Shown here: positions 38,045-46,010 of the stretch, one piece after another
Position numbering within the stretch: position 1 is the stretch's first letter
Layout: each line of letters starts with the position of its first letter
DNA from: Flavobacterium sp. N502540
Lineage (GTDB): Bacteria > Bacteroidota > Bacteroidia > Flavobacteriales > Flavobacteriaceae
Direction of reading: 5' to 3'
NCBI RefSeq assembly: GCF_025947365.1
Contig: NZ_CP110012.1
Span: 1,612,001 to 1,676,000 of the forward strand
Length of the DNA: 64,000 bases
Translations under genes and position numbers: made by a program
The notes under the pieces: model-generated
Told to the model about the DNA's origin: nothing
What the model saw: the letters and a program-made list of their open reading frames with translations, nothing else
Database searches by the model: none

Positions 38045-38545
38045 TTTTACCATAAAATATCATTATTAAAAATGACTTTCACAGCCTTTTTTTAAGGCGA
38101 TTTCTCAAAAACAACAACACAAATACTCACCTTTCATTAGAAACCCTCTTAAACAAGCTTATTTTAAGTTTCAGGGTAATTTAAAGCGTAAATCTGTTAA
38201 GAATTGTTCTTTTTTACCGTTGCGCTTCATCTGATCGCAAAACCATAAAATTAATCCAGTCAAAAAAAATTATTTTTCAATTTTTGCATTCACAAAACAA
38301 AACTTAACAAAAAAATGAAGCACTTTTCTAAAACCTCGAATTTCTAAAAAGAAATAACAAAATTTCTAAAAAAATGCTCCATTTTTACTGCATTAATTTT
38401 ATTTATCGACTGGTATTTTACCATAAAAGATCACTATCAAAAGTGGCTTTCATAGCTTTTATTTAAGGCGATTTCTTAAAAAAGACGACACAAACCTTCA
38501 TGTTTCCTTAGAAAATGCCTTAAATACGCTTATTTTACGTTTTAG
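38045..38545. repeat. Imperfect direct repeat flanking the 3' side of the methyltransferase gene
   Basis: About 135 bp at 38045-38180 recur at 38409-38545 (TTTACCATAAAA, then a CTTTCA-AGC-TTTAAGGCGATTTCT block, then CTTATTTTA-GTTT). The second copy directly follows the methyltransferase stop. The first copy is followed by the decayed gene fragment described separately, so the repeat is part of a longer duplication. Between the copies is AT-rich DNA with no frame. Confidence 0.7.
38160..38270 (-). pseudogene. Decayed copy of the methyltransferase 3' end
   Basis: On the minus strand, GGTTTTGCGATCAGAT near 38235-38250 aligns with GGTTTGCGATCAAAT near 38600-38615 of the functional gene. After it, the AAAAGA-TATTC-like and CTTAAA-like blocks follow in the same order as in the last 25 codons. 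The frame is broken by an extra T and several stops. The fragment is too short and diverged to encode anything. Confidence 0.5.
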
Positions 38546-39390
38546 CTGTTTTTTAAGACATAAATGTGCGATGAATACTCTTTTGTTCCCGATGCTTTTA
38601 AATTTGATCGCAAACCAATAAAAAAGGCCTTAATGAAATTCATTTTTCCCGTTTTGTATTTTTCAGATAAAAGACTAACATAAAATGAATCGAATTTCAT
38701 CGGAAGCACTTTTTCTAATTTCATCTCTACTTTTCCAAAAAGAGACTGAATGGCTTTTTTTGAGAAATGCCAAAAGTGAATGGGCACATCATAAGCTGCC
38801 CAAAATTCATTGTAATATTTTGCATCAAACGATTTGAAATTTGGAACCGCAACAATTAAAGTTCCAGTTGGTTTTAATAAACGTTTTAATTCCTGAATTT
38901 GTAATTCTAAATTTGGCACATGTTCTAAAACATGCCACATGGTAATGACATCAAAAGAATTATTTTCTAGAGCATCAATTCCGTTTACAAAAGAAATTCC
39001 TTTTTCTATTGCAATATTTTTTGCTCTCTCGCTTGGTTCCACTCCAACAGTTTCCCAACCATCATTTTTTGCTGTCAACAAAAAATCTCCGGTTCCGGCA
39101 CCAATATCTAAAATCCTTCCTTTTGGAGATTGTTCACCATTAATCAAATTCAGCTTATTTTTTAAAGCAATACTTTTTACAAAGTGATACGCTTTTTCAA
39201 ACAAAGATCTTTTATTGTCAGTATGGGAAATATAATCTTCGCTTTCATAATATCTTCCAAGATTTTCTAAATCGGGTTGTGGAGAAGTAATTAACATATC
39301 TAAAGTTTCATCGTAATACAGATCAAAAATTTCTTTAGATACAGAATGGTCTTTTACAGTAAGAAAATGTTTTTTGTTTAAAACGTTCAT
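38542..39390 (-). CDS. SAM-dependent methyltransferase (class I, Methyltransf_23-like)
   Basis: 282 residues. The SAM-binding motif I is I-L-D-I-G-A-G-T-G-D-F-L (about residues 90-101), followed by the acidic V-G-V-E-P-S at the end of strand 2 and the D-V-I-T-M-W-H-V-L-E-H-V block at about 150. The N-terminal 60 residues (V-K-D-H-S-V-S-K-E-I-F-D-L) are a conserved lead-in seen in surface-polysaccharide or ubiquinone-type methyltransferases. The substrate cannot be told. The terminal codons lie in the second arm of a direct repeat. Confidence 0.85.
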   Translation of the reverse strand: MNVLNKKHFLTVKDHSVSKEIFDLYYDETLDMLITSPQPDLENLGRYYESEDYISHTDNKRSLFEKAYHFVKSIALKNKLNLINGEQSPKGRILDIGAGTGDFLLTAKNDGWETVGVEPSERAKNIAIEKGISFVNGIDALENNSFDVITMWHVLEHVPNLELQIQELKRLLKPTGTLIVAVPNFKSFDAKYYNEFWAAYDVPIHFWHFSKKAIQSLFGKVEMKLEKVLPMKFDSFYVSLLSEKYKTGKMNFIKAFFIGLRSNLKASGTKEYSSHIYVLKNS

Positions 39391-39552
39391 TTTTAATTAT
39401 AGGTTTTTAATAGAATTTGGCAACGCGGTTGTTGCATTACAAATACTAATGCAACAAGTATTAATTAATTTGAAATGCTTTACTACGCATCTCACAGATT
39501 TTTTTAAAATAGTTTTACGATTTTCTTCAAGTTTACCAAGCCTTCTCAAAGT

Positions 39553-39568
39553 AGTTTCACGTGGAACA
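39553..39568. promoter_or_regulatory. parS-like site, isolated copy downstream of mnmG
   Basis: AGTTTCACGTGGAACA differs from the parS consensus TGTTTCACGTGAAACA at two positions and keeps the CACGTG core. It lies in the 318-bp gap between the methyltransferase and mnmG, which also holds heptad repeats and the mnmG terminator. Confidence 0.75.
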
Positions 39569-39625
39569 TTTTTTTACTTCAGATCACTTTCTCTTCAAAC
39601 AATCCAACTTAATAAATTCAAACCC

Positions 39626-39656
39626 AAACCTGAAACTTGAAACTTGAAACCTGAAA
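39626..39656. repeat. Heptanucleotide repeat (cttgaaa/cctgaaa), downstream side of mnmG
   Basis: Four tandem heptads of the forms acctgaa and acttgaa. A longer block of the same heptad in the opposite orientation lies upstream of mnmG (41669-41736). Confidence 0.8.
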
Positions 39657-39678
39657 TAAAGAAAATCAAAACAAATAA

Positions 39679-39700
39679 AGACGCACCTATCGGCACGTCT
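39679..39700 (-). terminator. Possible mnmG terminator
   Basis: Stem AGACG...CGTCT with an internal mismatch, followed on the minus strand by a T-rich tract. Weak. Confidence 0.45.
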
Positions 39701-39708
39701 CTATTTTT

Positions 39709-41580
39709 TTATCTTCCCATGTAAATCAACAAAACAGAAATATCACTTGGAGAAACTCCACTAATTCTCGAAGCTTGAGAAATAGTTACAGGACGAATCT
39801 TGCTTAACTTTTGTTTTGCTTCAATCGACATTGATTTAATTTTATCGTAATCGAAATTCTCCGGTATCTTCACTTCTTCCAAACGAGTTAGTTTATCCGC
39901 ATTATTTCTTTCCTTTTCGATATAACCGGAATACTTCACCTGAATTTCTGCTTGCTCTAAAATTTCCTGATCCAAATTATTTTCTTCCACATACGCTTTC
40001 ACTTTTTCAAACTTAAGCATATCGTCTAAATCAATTTGCGGACGAGAAAAAACTTTAAACATTTTATCTCCCTGTGTAATCGGAGCAGTTTCTTTAGCTT
40101 CTAAAATCGGATTTGTTTCTGCAACAGAAACACTGGTCTCTCTAAAAAAGGCAACCATTTTTTCAGATTCGTTTAATTTCTTTTCCATTCGACGCAAACG
40201 CTTTTCAGAAGCAAGACCAATTTCGTGCGACATTGGCGTCAATCTAAAATCGGCATTATCCTGACGCAACAAAGTTCTATACTCTGCTCTTGAAGTAAAC
40301 ATGCGATAAGGTTCTTCTGTTCCTTTCGTAATCAAGTCATCAATCAATACTCCGATATAAGCTTCATCGCGTTTCAAAATCAAAGGCGCTTTTTCATGTA
40401 CTTTCAAATGTGCATTTATTCCCGCCATCAAACCTTGAGAAGCCGCTTCTTCATATCCGGTTGTTCCGTTAATCTGTCCGGCGAAATACAATCCCTCCAC
40501 TAACTTTGTTTCCAAAGTATGTTTCAATTGTGTCGGCGGGAAATAGTCATACTCGATTGCATAACCAGGACGAAAAAATTTCACATTCTCAAAACCGGCT
40601 ACAGAACGCAATGCTTTAAACTGAATGTCTTCCGGAAGTGAAGTTGAAAATCCATTCACATACACTTCGCAAGTATTCCACCCTTCCGGCTCTACAAATA
40701 ATTGGTGACGCTCTTTATCGGCAAAACGATTAATCTTATCTTCTATCGAAGGACAGTATCTTGGACCAAGACTTTTGATCCTTCCGTTAAACATTGGCGA
40801 ACGATCAAAACCATCTCTCAAAATATCGTGAACATCCAATGACGTATACGTCATGTAACAAGAACGCTGATGCGTTAACGGCGAAGTCAAATCAGAATAA
40901 GAAAACTTATCCGGCTTTGCATCACCTTTCTCTTCGTTCATTTTAGAATAATCCAAAGAACGTCCATCCACTCGTGGTGGTGTTCCGGTTTTCATTCTTC
41001 CCGCTTCAAATCCTGCACGAACTAAATCTTCAGTAATTCCAGTTGCTGCACTTTCACCTGCTCGCCCTCCACCAAACTGTTTTTCTCCGATATGAATTAA
41101 ACCGTTCAAAAAAGTTCCATTCGTCAAAACAACAGACTTCGATCTAATCTCAACTCCCAACGAAGTTTTGATTCCTTTTATCTTGCCATCTTCAATAATC
41201 AAACCTTTGACCATCTCTTGGTAGAAATCCAAATTTGGAGTTCCCTCCAACATCATTCTCCATTCTTCGGCAAAACGCATTCGATCACTTTGAACTCTTG
41301 GCGACCACATTGCCGGTCCTTTCGATTTATTCAACATCTTAAATTGAATAGCCGTTCGGTCAGAAACAATTCCTGAGTATCCGCCCAACGCATCAATCTC
41401 ACGCACGATCTGTCCTTTTGCAATTCCTCCCATCGCAGGATTACAAGACATCTGTGCGATGTTCTGCAAACTCATTGTAACCAATAAAGTTTTGGATCCC
41501 AAATTTGCTGCCGCTGCCGCGGCCTCAGATCCTGCATGACCAGCACCAACTACAATAACATCGTATTCTTCTAAAAACAT
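39709..41580 (-). CDS. mnmG: tRNA uridine-5-carboxymethylaminomethyl(34) synthesis enzyme MnmG (GidA)
   Basis: 623 residues, the usual length. With MnmE it installs the carboxymethylaminomethyl group on U34 of tRNAs, using FAD and NADH. The FAD dinucleotide motif V-G-A-G-H-A-G-S-E-A-A is at 11-21, and the family signatures M-S-C-N-P-A-M-G-G-I-A-K-G, G-R-A-G-E-S-A-A-T-G and G-T-E-E-P-Y-R-M-F-T-S-R-A-E-Y-R are all visible. mnmG is frequently found near the replication origin in bacteria, and here its upstream region is the parS cluster. Confidence 0.98.
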   Translation of the reverse strand: MFLEEYDVIVVGAGHAGSEAAAAAANLGSKTLLVTMSLQNIAQMSCNPAMGGIAKGQIVREIDALGGYSGIVSDRTAIQFKMLNKSKGPAMWSPRVQSDRMRFAEEWRMMLEGTPNLDFYQEMVKGLIIEDGKIKGIKTSLGVEIRSKSVVLTNGTFLNGLIHIGEKQFGGGRAGESAATGITEDLVRAGFEAGRMKTGTPPRVDGRSLDYSKMNEEKGDAKPDKFSYSDLTSPLTHQRSCYMTYTSLDVHDILRDGFDRSPMFNGRIKSLGPRYCPSIEDKINRFADKERHQLFVEPEGWNTCEVYVNGFSTSLPEDIQFKALRSVAGFENVKFFRPGYAIEYDYFPPTQLKHTLETKLVEGLYFAGQINGTTGYEEAASQGLMAGINAHLKVHEKAPLILKRDEAYIGVLIDDLITKGTEEPYRMFTSRAEYRTLLRQDNADFRLTPMSHEIGLASEKRLRRMEKKLNESEKMVAFFRETSVSVAETNPILEAKETAPITQGDKMFKVFSRPQIDLDDMLKFEKVKAYVEENNLDQEILEQAEIQVKYSGYIEKERNNADKLTRLEEVKIPENFDYDKIKSMSIEAKQKLSKIRPVTISQASRISGVSPSDISVLLIYMGR

Positions 41581-41642
41581 TTTGTTTTATTATTCTCTTC
41601 AAACCGTTTAAGGCGGTTCTCAGAATTAATTTTCTTTTCTTT

Positions 41643-42026
41643 TGTTCCACGTGGAACGTGGTTTTTCTCTTTCAAGTTTCAAGTTTCAGGTCTCAGGTTT
41701 CAAGTTTCAAGTTTCAGGCTGAAGCTTCCTGTTTCGGAATACAAACTAAAAACTCAACTTAATTCTTAAACCTTTTCTAAACTGAACCTCTATAAATTCC
41801 AAAGACTATTGTTTCACGTGAAACAATCTAAACCCCTACTTTATCAAAAACCCATCGTTCCACGTGGAACATTCAATTCTTTTATACACAGAAATAAACT
41901 GTTTACTTTTATGTTCCACGTGAAACACTTTAACACAATCACCTTCTTCTTCTCTTTAATGTTTCACGTGGAACACGTGAAACTAAATTAAAAAAAGGTA
42001 TTTCATCTACTGTTCCACGTGAAACA
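41643..42026. promoter_or_regulatory. parS cluster: six ParB-binding-like sites in 384 bp
   Basis: 16-mers matching TGTTTCACGTGAAACA occur at 41643-41658 (TGTTCCACGTGGAACG), 41810-41825 (perfect), 41856-41871 (CGTTCCACGTGGAACA), 41912-41927 (TGTTCCACGTGAAACA), 41960-41975 (TGTTTCACGTGGAACA) and 42011-42026 (TGTTCCACGTGAAACA). A seventh, partial site overlaps the fifth at 41969-41984. The last site lies inside the 3' end of ybeY. The consensus is that of Spo0J/ParB sites, which nucleate ParB spreading and SMC loading for chromosome segregation. The rest of the 426-bp gap is heptad repeat and mnmG leader. Confidence 0.92.
41669..41736. repeat. Heptanucleotide repeat (tcaagtt/tcaggtt), upstream side of mnmG
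   Basis: About eight tandem heptads alternating TCAAGTT and TCAGGTT, degrading toward 41736. They lie between the first and second parS sites. Confidence 0.8.
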
Positions 42027-42426
42027 TAGCAATCTTTTCATCTTCTTTAGATCGCATTAACTCCGCTTCAGCATCACTTTTATCTTTATATCCACAGTAA
42101 TGTAATATGCCGTGCGCTAAAACTCTCTTCAATTCTTCAGTAAAAGAAACATTAAAATCTTTAGCATTATCTTCTACTCTTTCAACAGAAACAAAAATAT
42201 CTCCGTTAAGTTCGTTCCCAACTGTATAATCAAAACTGATTATATCTGTTAACGTATCATGATTTAGATACTCTACATTAATCTTATGAAGATACTCATC
42301 ATCACAAAAAATGTAATTTATCTCTCCTTCGTTTTTGTTTTCAGAAACGATAACAGCACTTAACCAATCAGAAAAAGCTTGTTCGTTGTCTAAAGTAAAT
42401 TCGGTTTCGTAATTAAAATTGATCAT
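42007..42426 (-). CDS. ybeY: Endoribonuclease YbeY (rRNA maturation factor)
   Basis: 139 residues. YbeY is a zinc-dependent single-strand RNase involved in 16S rRNA 3' processing and ribosome quality control. The motif is H-G-I-L-H-Y-C-G-Y-K-D (His105, His109); the third metal ligand, usually His after G-Y-x, is Lys/Asp here, as I recall is common in Bacteroidetes. The start overlaps the DUF4175 stop by 4 bp, so the two are coupled. The final residues M-F-H-V-E-Q are encoded by a parS site (42011-42026), so the C-terminus is dictated by the DNA element. Confidence 0.92.
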   Translation of the reverse strand: MINFNYETEFTLDNEQAFSDWLSAVIVSENKNEGEINYIFCDDEYLHKINVEYLNHDTLTDIISFDYTVGNELNGDIFVSVERVEDNAKDFNVSFTEELKRVLAHGILHYCGYKDKSDAEAELMRSKEDEKIAMFHVEQ

Positions 42427-45400
42427 TTTGTATTAAAATATTCTTGAACTTTTTGATTAAAATTCGAGCGCAAAGGTAGTGATTGTCTGTTTAATATCTC
42501 CACACTGTTTAAATATTCCAGTAATGAACTCGGCAGTGCGTTTGTTCTATTAGGAAATTCAGTCTTATTAGTTTCAGATTGACGCTTCGTATCTTGGCCT
42601 TGTTGCTGAACTGCGTTGTTTAATTTTAGTAATTCTTGCTGAATATTAAGAATACGCTGCAAGTTCTCATTCTTAAAACCTTTATTTAAAATTTGCTTTT
42701 CAGAAGCTTTCATCTGATCGATTACAGATTTACCTTGAGAATCTAATCCTTTTTTAGCAAGTTCTTTTTGCAAGGCTTCACGCAATTTTACTTGTTCTTT
42801 GTAAATTTCCATGATTGCTTCAGCATCTCCTTCTCCATCATTGTCCTTCATCTGTCCATTACTTTGACCTCCATTTTTATTTTCCTGACCACTTTTACCA
42901 TCACCGTTTTTACCTTTACCATCCTTACCATTACTTTCTTTACCTTCACCATTTTTTCCTTCACCATTTTTTCCTTCACCCGGTTTATCTCCCATTTTTT
43001 CTCCTGATTTATCCCCAGGTTTATCTCCTGGTTTACTGCCAGACTTCATACCTTCTTTCATTTTATCTCCTAAACCTTTTTGTTTTTGGATAATATCCGG
43101 TAATTGCATTCCTTGTCCATCACCCGGTTTTGGTTTTCCAGATCCCGGTTTCGACATAGACATCTGCATATTATTTAATAAATCACTCAGAAAATCTGCC
43201 AACTTATTTGCAGAAGAAACTGCATACTGCTGATGCGATACTCCTTTTGGAACCTGAACATCGCTTAAACTTTCAATAGCTTTATCAATATTGTACTGCA
43301 CATTTCCAATTTCTTTGGTTACATCTTCTGCGACTTTTGGGTTACGAAGTGATAAAGCAAACAAACTGTCATCCACATATCTGAACTGTTGTTTCAAATT
43401 TTGTTGAATTTTAATGTTCTTCGTATACGCTGACGAACCCAATTTCATTGTTCTAAATTGTTTCATTACATCTTCCTGCGACAAAGAATAGGCTAAAAGA
43501 TTATCCAGAATCTGACGAAGCATTGCTACATCTTCTTCCATTTGTTCTTGTTCGCCGCCTTCCATACCAGCATCCATTTGTTCTGCCATACTCTTCATTT
43601 TTTTAGCAGCACTCTTTTGCTTAGGTTTGGCTGATGCCGAATTCTTTTTACTCAATTCTTCTGAAGCTTTCTGCAAATCATTCTTCACCTCTTTTTCCTT
43701 TGAAGCATCATTCGGAATGTCTAGTGGAGCTTTTAATGTTTTGTTTTCTTCTTTCAGATCTTTTAAATCTTCCTGAATTTTATCAAAGTCTTTATTGATA
43801 TCTTCTTGTTTGTCCTGCGTGTTTTCTTTGTCTTTATTAGAAAGCTGCTCTTGTTTGTCAGCAAGCTTGTTTAACTTTTCAGCAACTTGTTCTGCTTTTT
43901 TGGACACATAAAAACGCTTTGTCAATTCAACCAATTGTTCTAAATTACGGGATTGGTTTTTACTAATCTGTTTGAATTTCTCCATCTTATCAAACAGATC
44001 TTCGCTATTCAACTTGTCATTTAGATTCTTCAACTCTTCCATTAACTTCTGGTTTTTCTCCAGATCTTTTTCAGCATTGTCCAATCTCTTTTGTAAATCT
44101 TCAGCTGTTTTATCTTTCTTATCCGATTGAAACTTGTCCAGATTTTTATTCATCTTCTCTGTAAATTGTTTCATCAATTCGTCTTGTTGTTTCTGACGCT
44201 TGATAAAATCATTTACTTTTTGCTGATCTTTAAATTCTAAATTTTCTTTCTCTTTACCGGCTTTCTGAATTTTGTCCATCTCAGAAAACTGTTTCGTTTG
44301 ATTCTTTAAAGACTTTTCCAAACTATTAATGTTCTCATTCTGCTGTTGCAATTCCATATCATGAATTTCATCAGTGGTAGCAACACGATCAGAAAATACA
44401 GAAGACTTTGTACTTTTAAAACCATGAGGTGCATCGTTATCAAAAACTTCAAAATAGTATTCATAAGATACTCCCTCCTGCACTGCCAGATTACTTGGAA
44501 AGTTAAAAACGAACTGATCAAATACTCCTGATTTCACAGGTATTGTTCCACGCTTGGCAGTGTTGGGTTTGTTTCTTTCATAATAAACAACCTGTAATTT
44601 AGACAAACCATAATCATCGCCTAACCTGCCCAGAACATAATTTTTATCTAACTTCAAACTATCCGGAGCTGGCGCTACATGAATTGATGGGTGCTGATCT
44701 TTGATCACTGAGAGCTGATAATCCAGTTTTTCGTAGTTTTTGACCTTATTATTCGAGGTAAGAATTTGATATTCTGTATTTTGACTTATACTTTTAGCCA
44801 ATTTAAACTCATTTTGGTCTTTATTAAACTTAAAAACCGAGTTGTCACCCTTCCAAACGATCTCCTGAGTAGATTGTGTTTTCATTTTCCAGGTTACCAA
44901 AGTTCCTTCAGGCAGGATTGCATTACCTGTTCCCTGAATAATTTCTGCTTTCTTTTTTAAGTAAGATGGAAAATTAAGGACCATCTCGAAGTTTGCAATT
45001 GATGGAACTGTGATCACTTTTAATTCGTATTCTTCTGATGAAACTGTATTACCTTCAAAAGAGAAAGAAACATTTTCAACTGGTTTTTCTACTTTGAATT
45101 CAAACTTTCCCGGTTGAGAAGATTCCATAAAATAACTTTCATTTCCTATATGAATCATAACATTTTCCGGAACGATCTTACCAACAGATTCCATCTTGAT
45201 GACAAAATCTTTGTTTTGTTCGGTTTGTAAATTCTGGTTTAGAACAACAAATTTAAAAGGTGCAGGAGGTAAAAAGGTCGCATTAAAGTGCACTACTCTA
45301 TTTAAACTTTGTGAAATAATAGTACTGTTTCCTGAAATATAAAACACCGCAAAAAGCAAAACCGGAACGATTGCTAATGGTAAATACTTTTTGTTACTGT

Positions 45401-45848
45401 TAAAATTGATAGCATTTCCGAAAGGAATCGGTTGCAAAGAATTGGCTTTTTGTTCGATTGAAGCCAGCATTAATTCTGAACTTTCGGCTGTATTTCCTGA
45501 AGCCGATAATTGCAAAAAGTTAGTCAGCTTATCACTTACTTCCGTAAAATGATTTCCAATAATAGCCGAAGCCTGATTGTAATCTATTCCTTTTTGAAGT
45601 TTGAATAATTTAAAAACGGGAAATAAAATAAATCGAAACAAAAGAAAAACTTCTACTCCAACAAATAACCAAAACAATACGGTTCTTCCAAATGGTTTCA
45701 ACCATAGAAAATACTCTATAAAAAGTGTAAAAAGAAAATACAATAATCCAAAACCAATAAAAAGAAGTCCTCCTTTTATCAATTCATTCGTATAATATTT
45801 TTTTATAAACGCTTCTAATTTTTGATATATGGCAGATGTTGTTTTCAA
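42423..45848 (-). CDS. DUF4175 family large membrane protein
   Basis: 1,141 residues. It starts at TTG (45848): the upstream in-frame stop is only a few codons away and there is no ATG. Three membrane helices lie within the first 175 residues (about 24-45, 53-73, 155-172). An extracytoplasmic Ig-like region follows (about 200-480). Then comes about 400 residues of Lys/Glu/Gln/Asn-rich coiled coil, a Gly/Lys/Asp-rich linker (about 950-1020, repeated G-E-G-K-N and G-D-K-P), and a helical end. It matches the DUF4175 proteins of Bacteroidetes, whose function is unknown. It is translationally coupled to ybeY. Confidence 0.85.
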   Translation of the reverse strand: MKTTSAIYQKLEAFIKKYYTNELIKGGLLFIGFGLLYFLFTLFIEYFLWLKPFGRTVLFWLFVGVEVFLLFRFILFPVFKLFKLQKGIDYNQASAIIGNHFTEVSDKLTNFLQLSASGNTAESSELMLASIEQKANSLQPIPFGNAINFNSNKKYLPLAIVPVLLFAVFYISGNSTIISQSLNRVVHFNATFLPPAPFKFVVLNQNLQTEQNKDFVIKMESVGKIVPENVMIHIGNESYFMESSQPGKFEFKVEKPVENVSFSFEGNTVSSEEYELKVITVPSIANFEMVLNFPSYLKKKAEIIQGTGNAILPEGTLVTWKMKTQSTQEIVWKGDNSVFKFNKDQNEFKLAKSISQNTEYQILTSNNKVKNYEKLDYQLSVIKDQHPSIHVAPAPDSLKLDKNYVLGRLGDDYGLSKLQVVYYERNKPNTAKRGTIPVKSGVFDQFVFNFPSNLAVQEGVSYEYYFEVFDNDAPHGFKSTKSSVFSDRVATTDEIHDMELQQQNENINSLEKSLKNQTKQFSEMDKIQKAGKEKENLEFKDQQKVNDFIKRQKQQDELMKQFTEKMNKNLDKFQSDKKDKTAEDLQKRLDNAEKDLEKNQKLMEELKNLNDKLNSEDLFDKMEKFKQISKNQSRNLEQLVELTKRFYVSKKAEQVAEKLNKLADKQEQLSNKDKENTQDKQEDINKDFDKIQEDLKDLKEENKTLKAPLDIPNDASKEKEVKNDLQKASEELSKKNSASAKPKQKSAAKKMKSMAEQMDAGMEGGEQEQMEEDVAMLRQILDNLLAYSLSQEDVMKQFRTMKLGSSAYTKNIKIQQNLKQQFRYVDDSLFALSLRNPKVAEDVTKEIGNVQYNIDKAIESLSDVQVPKGVSHQQYAVSSANKLADFLSDLLNNMQMSMSKPGSGKPKPGDGQGMQLPDIIQKQKGLGDKMKEGMKSGSKPGDKPGDKSGEKMGDKPGEGKNGEGKNGEGKESNGKDGKGKNGDGKSGQENKNGGQSNGQMKDNDGEGDAEAIMEIYKEQVKLREALQKELAKKGLDSQGKSVIDQMKASEKQILNKGFKNENLQRILNIQQELLKLNNAVQQQGQDTKRQSETNKTEFPNRTNALPSSLLEYLNSVEILNRQSLPLRSNFNQKVQEYFNTK

Positions 45849-45985
45849 AATGAATCTCTTTTATTTATAACCTATAAAAGTAATAATTTTAATTAGATAA
45901 TGATCCATTAGATAATTAGTCAATTATATTACAAATAAGAGATTATCACAATTAAAGTCATTTTCTAATTATCTAATTAGAGTCG

Positions 45986-45993
45986 TATCTTTG
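45986..45993 (+). promoter_or_regulatory. -7 element of the gltX promoter
   Basis: TATCTTTG lies 17 bp before the gltX ATG. No TTG at the expected distance, so only the -7 box is supported. The gap upstream has inverted TTAGATAATTAG / CTAATTATCTAA copies (about 45910-45980). Confidence 0.5.
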
Positions 45994-46010
45994 CATCAAA
46001 ATTTAAACAA

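Noticed and set aside
41809..41991. 60-residue plus-strand frame rich in M-F-H-V-K-Q / M-F-H-V-E-H
   Set aside because: It consists of successive parS sites read in one frame; every palindrome yields F-H-V-K/E. No independent coding signal.
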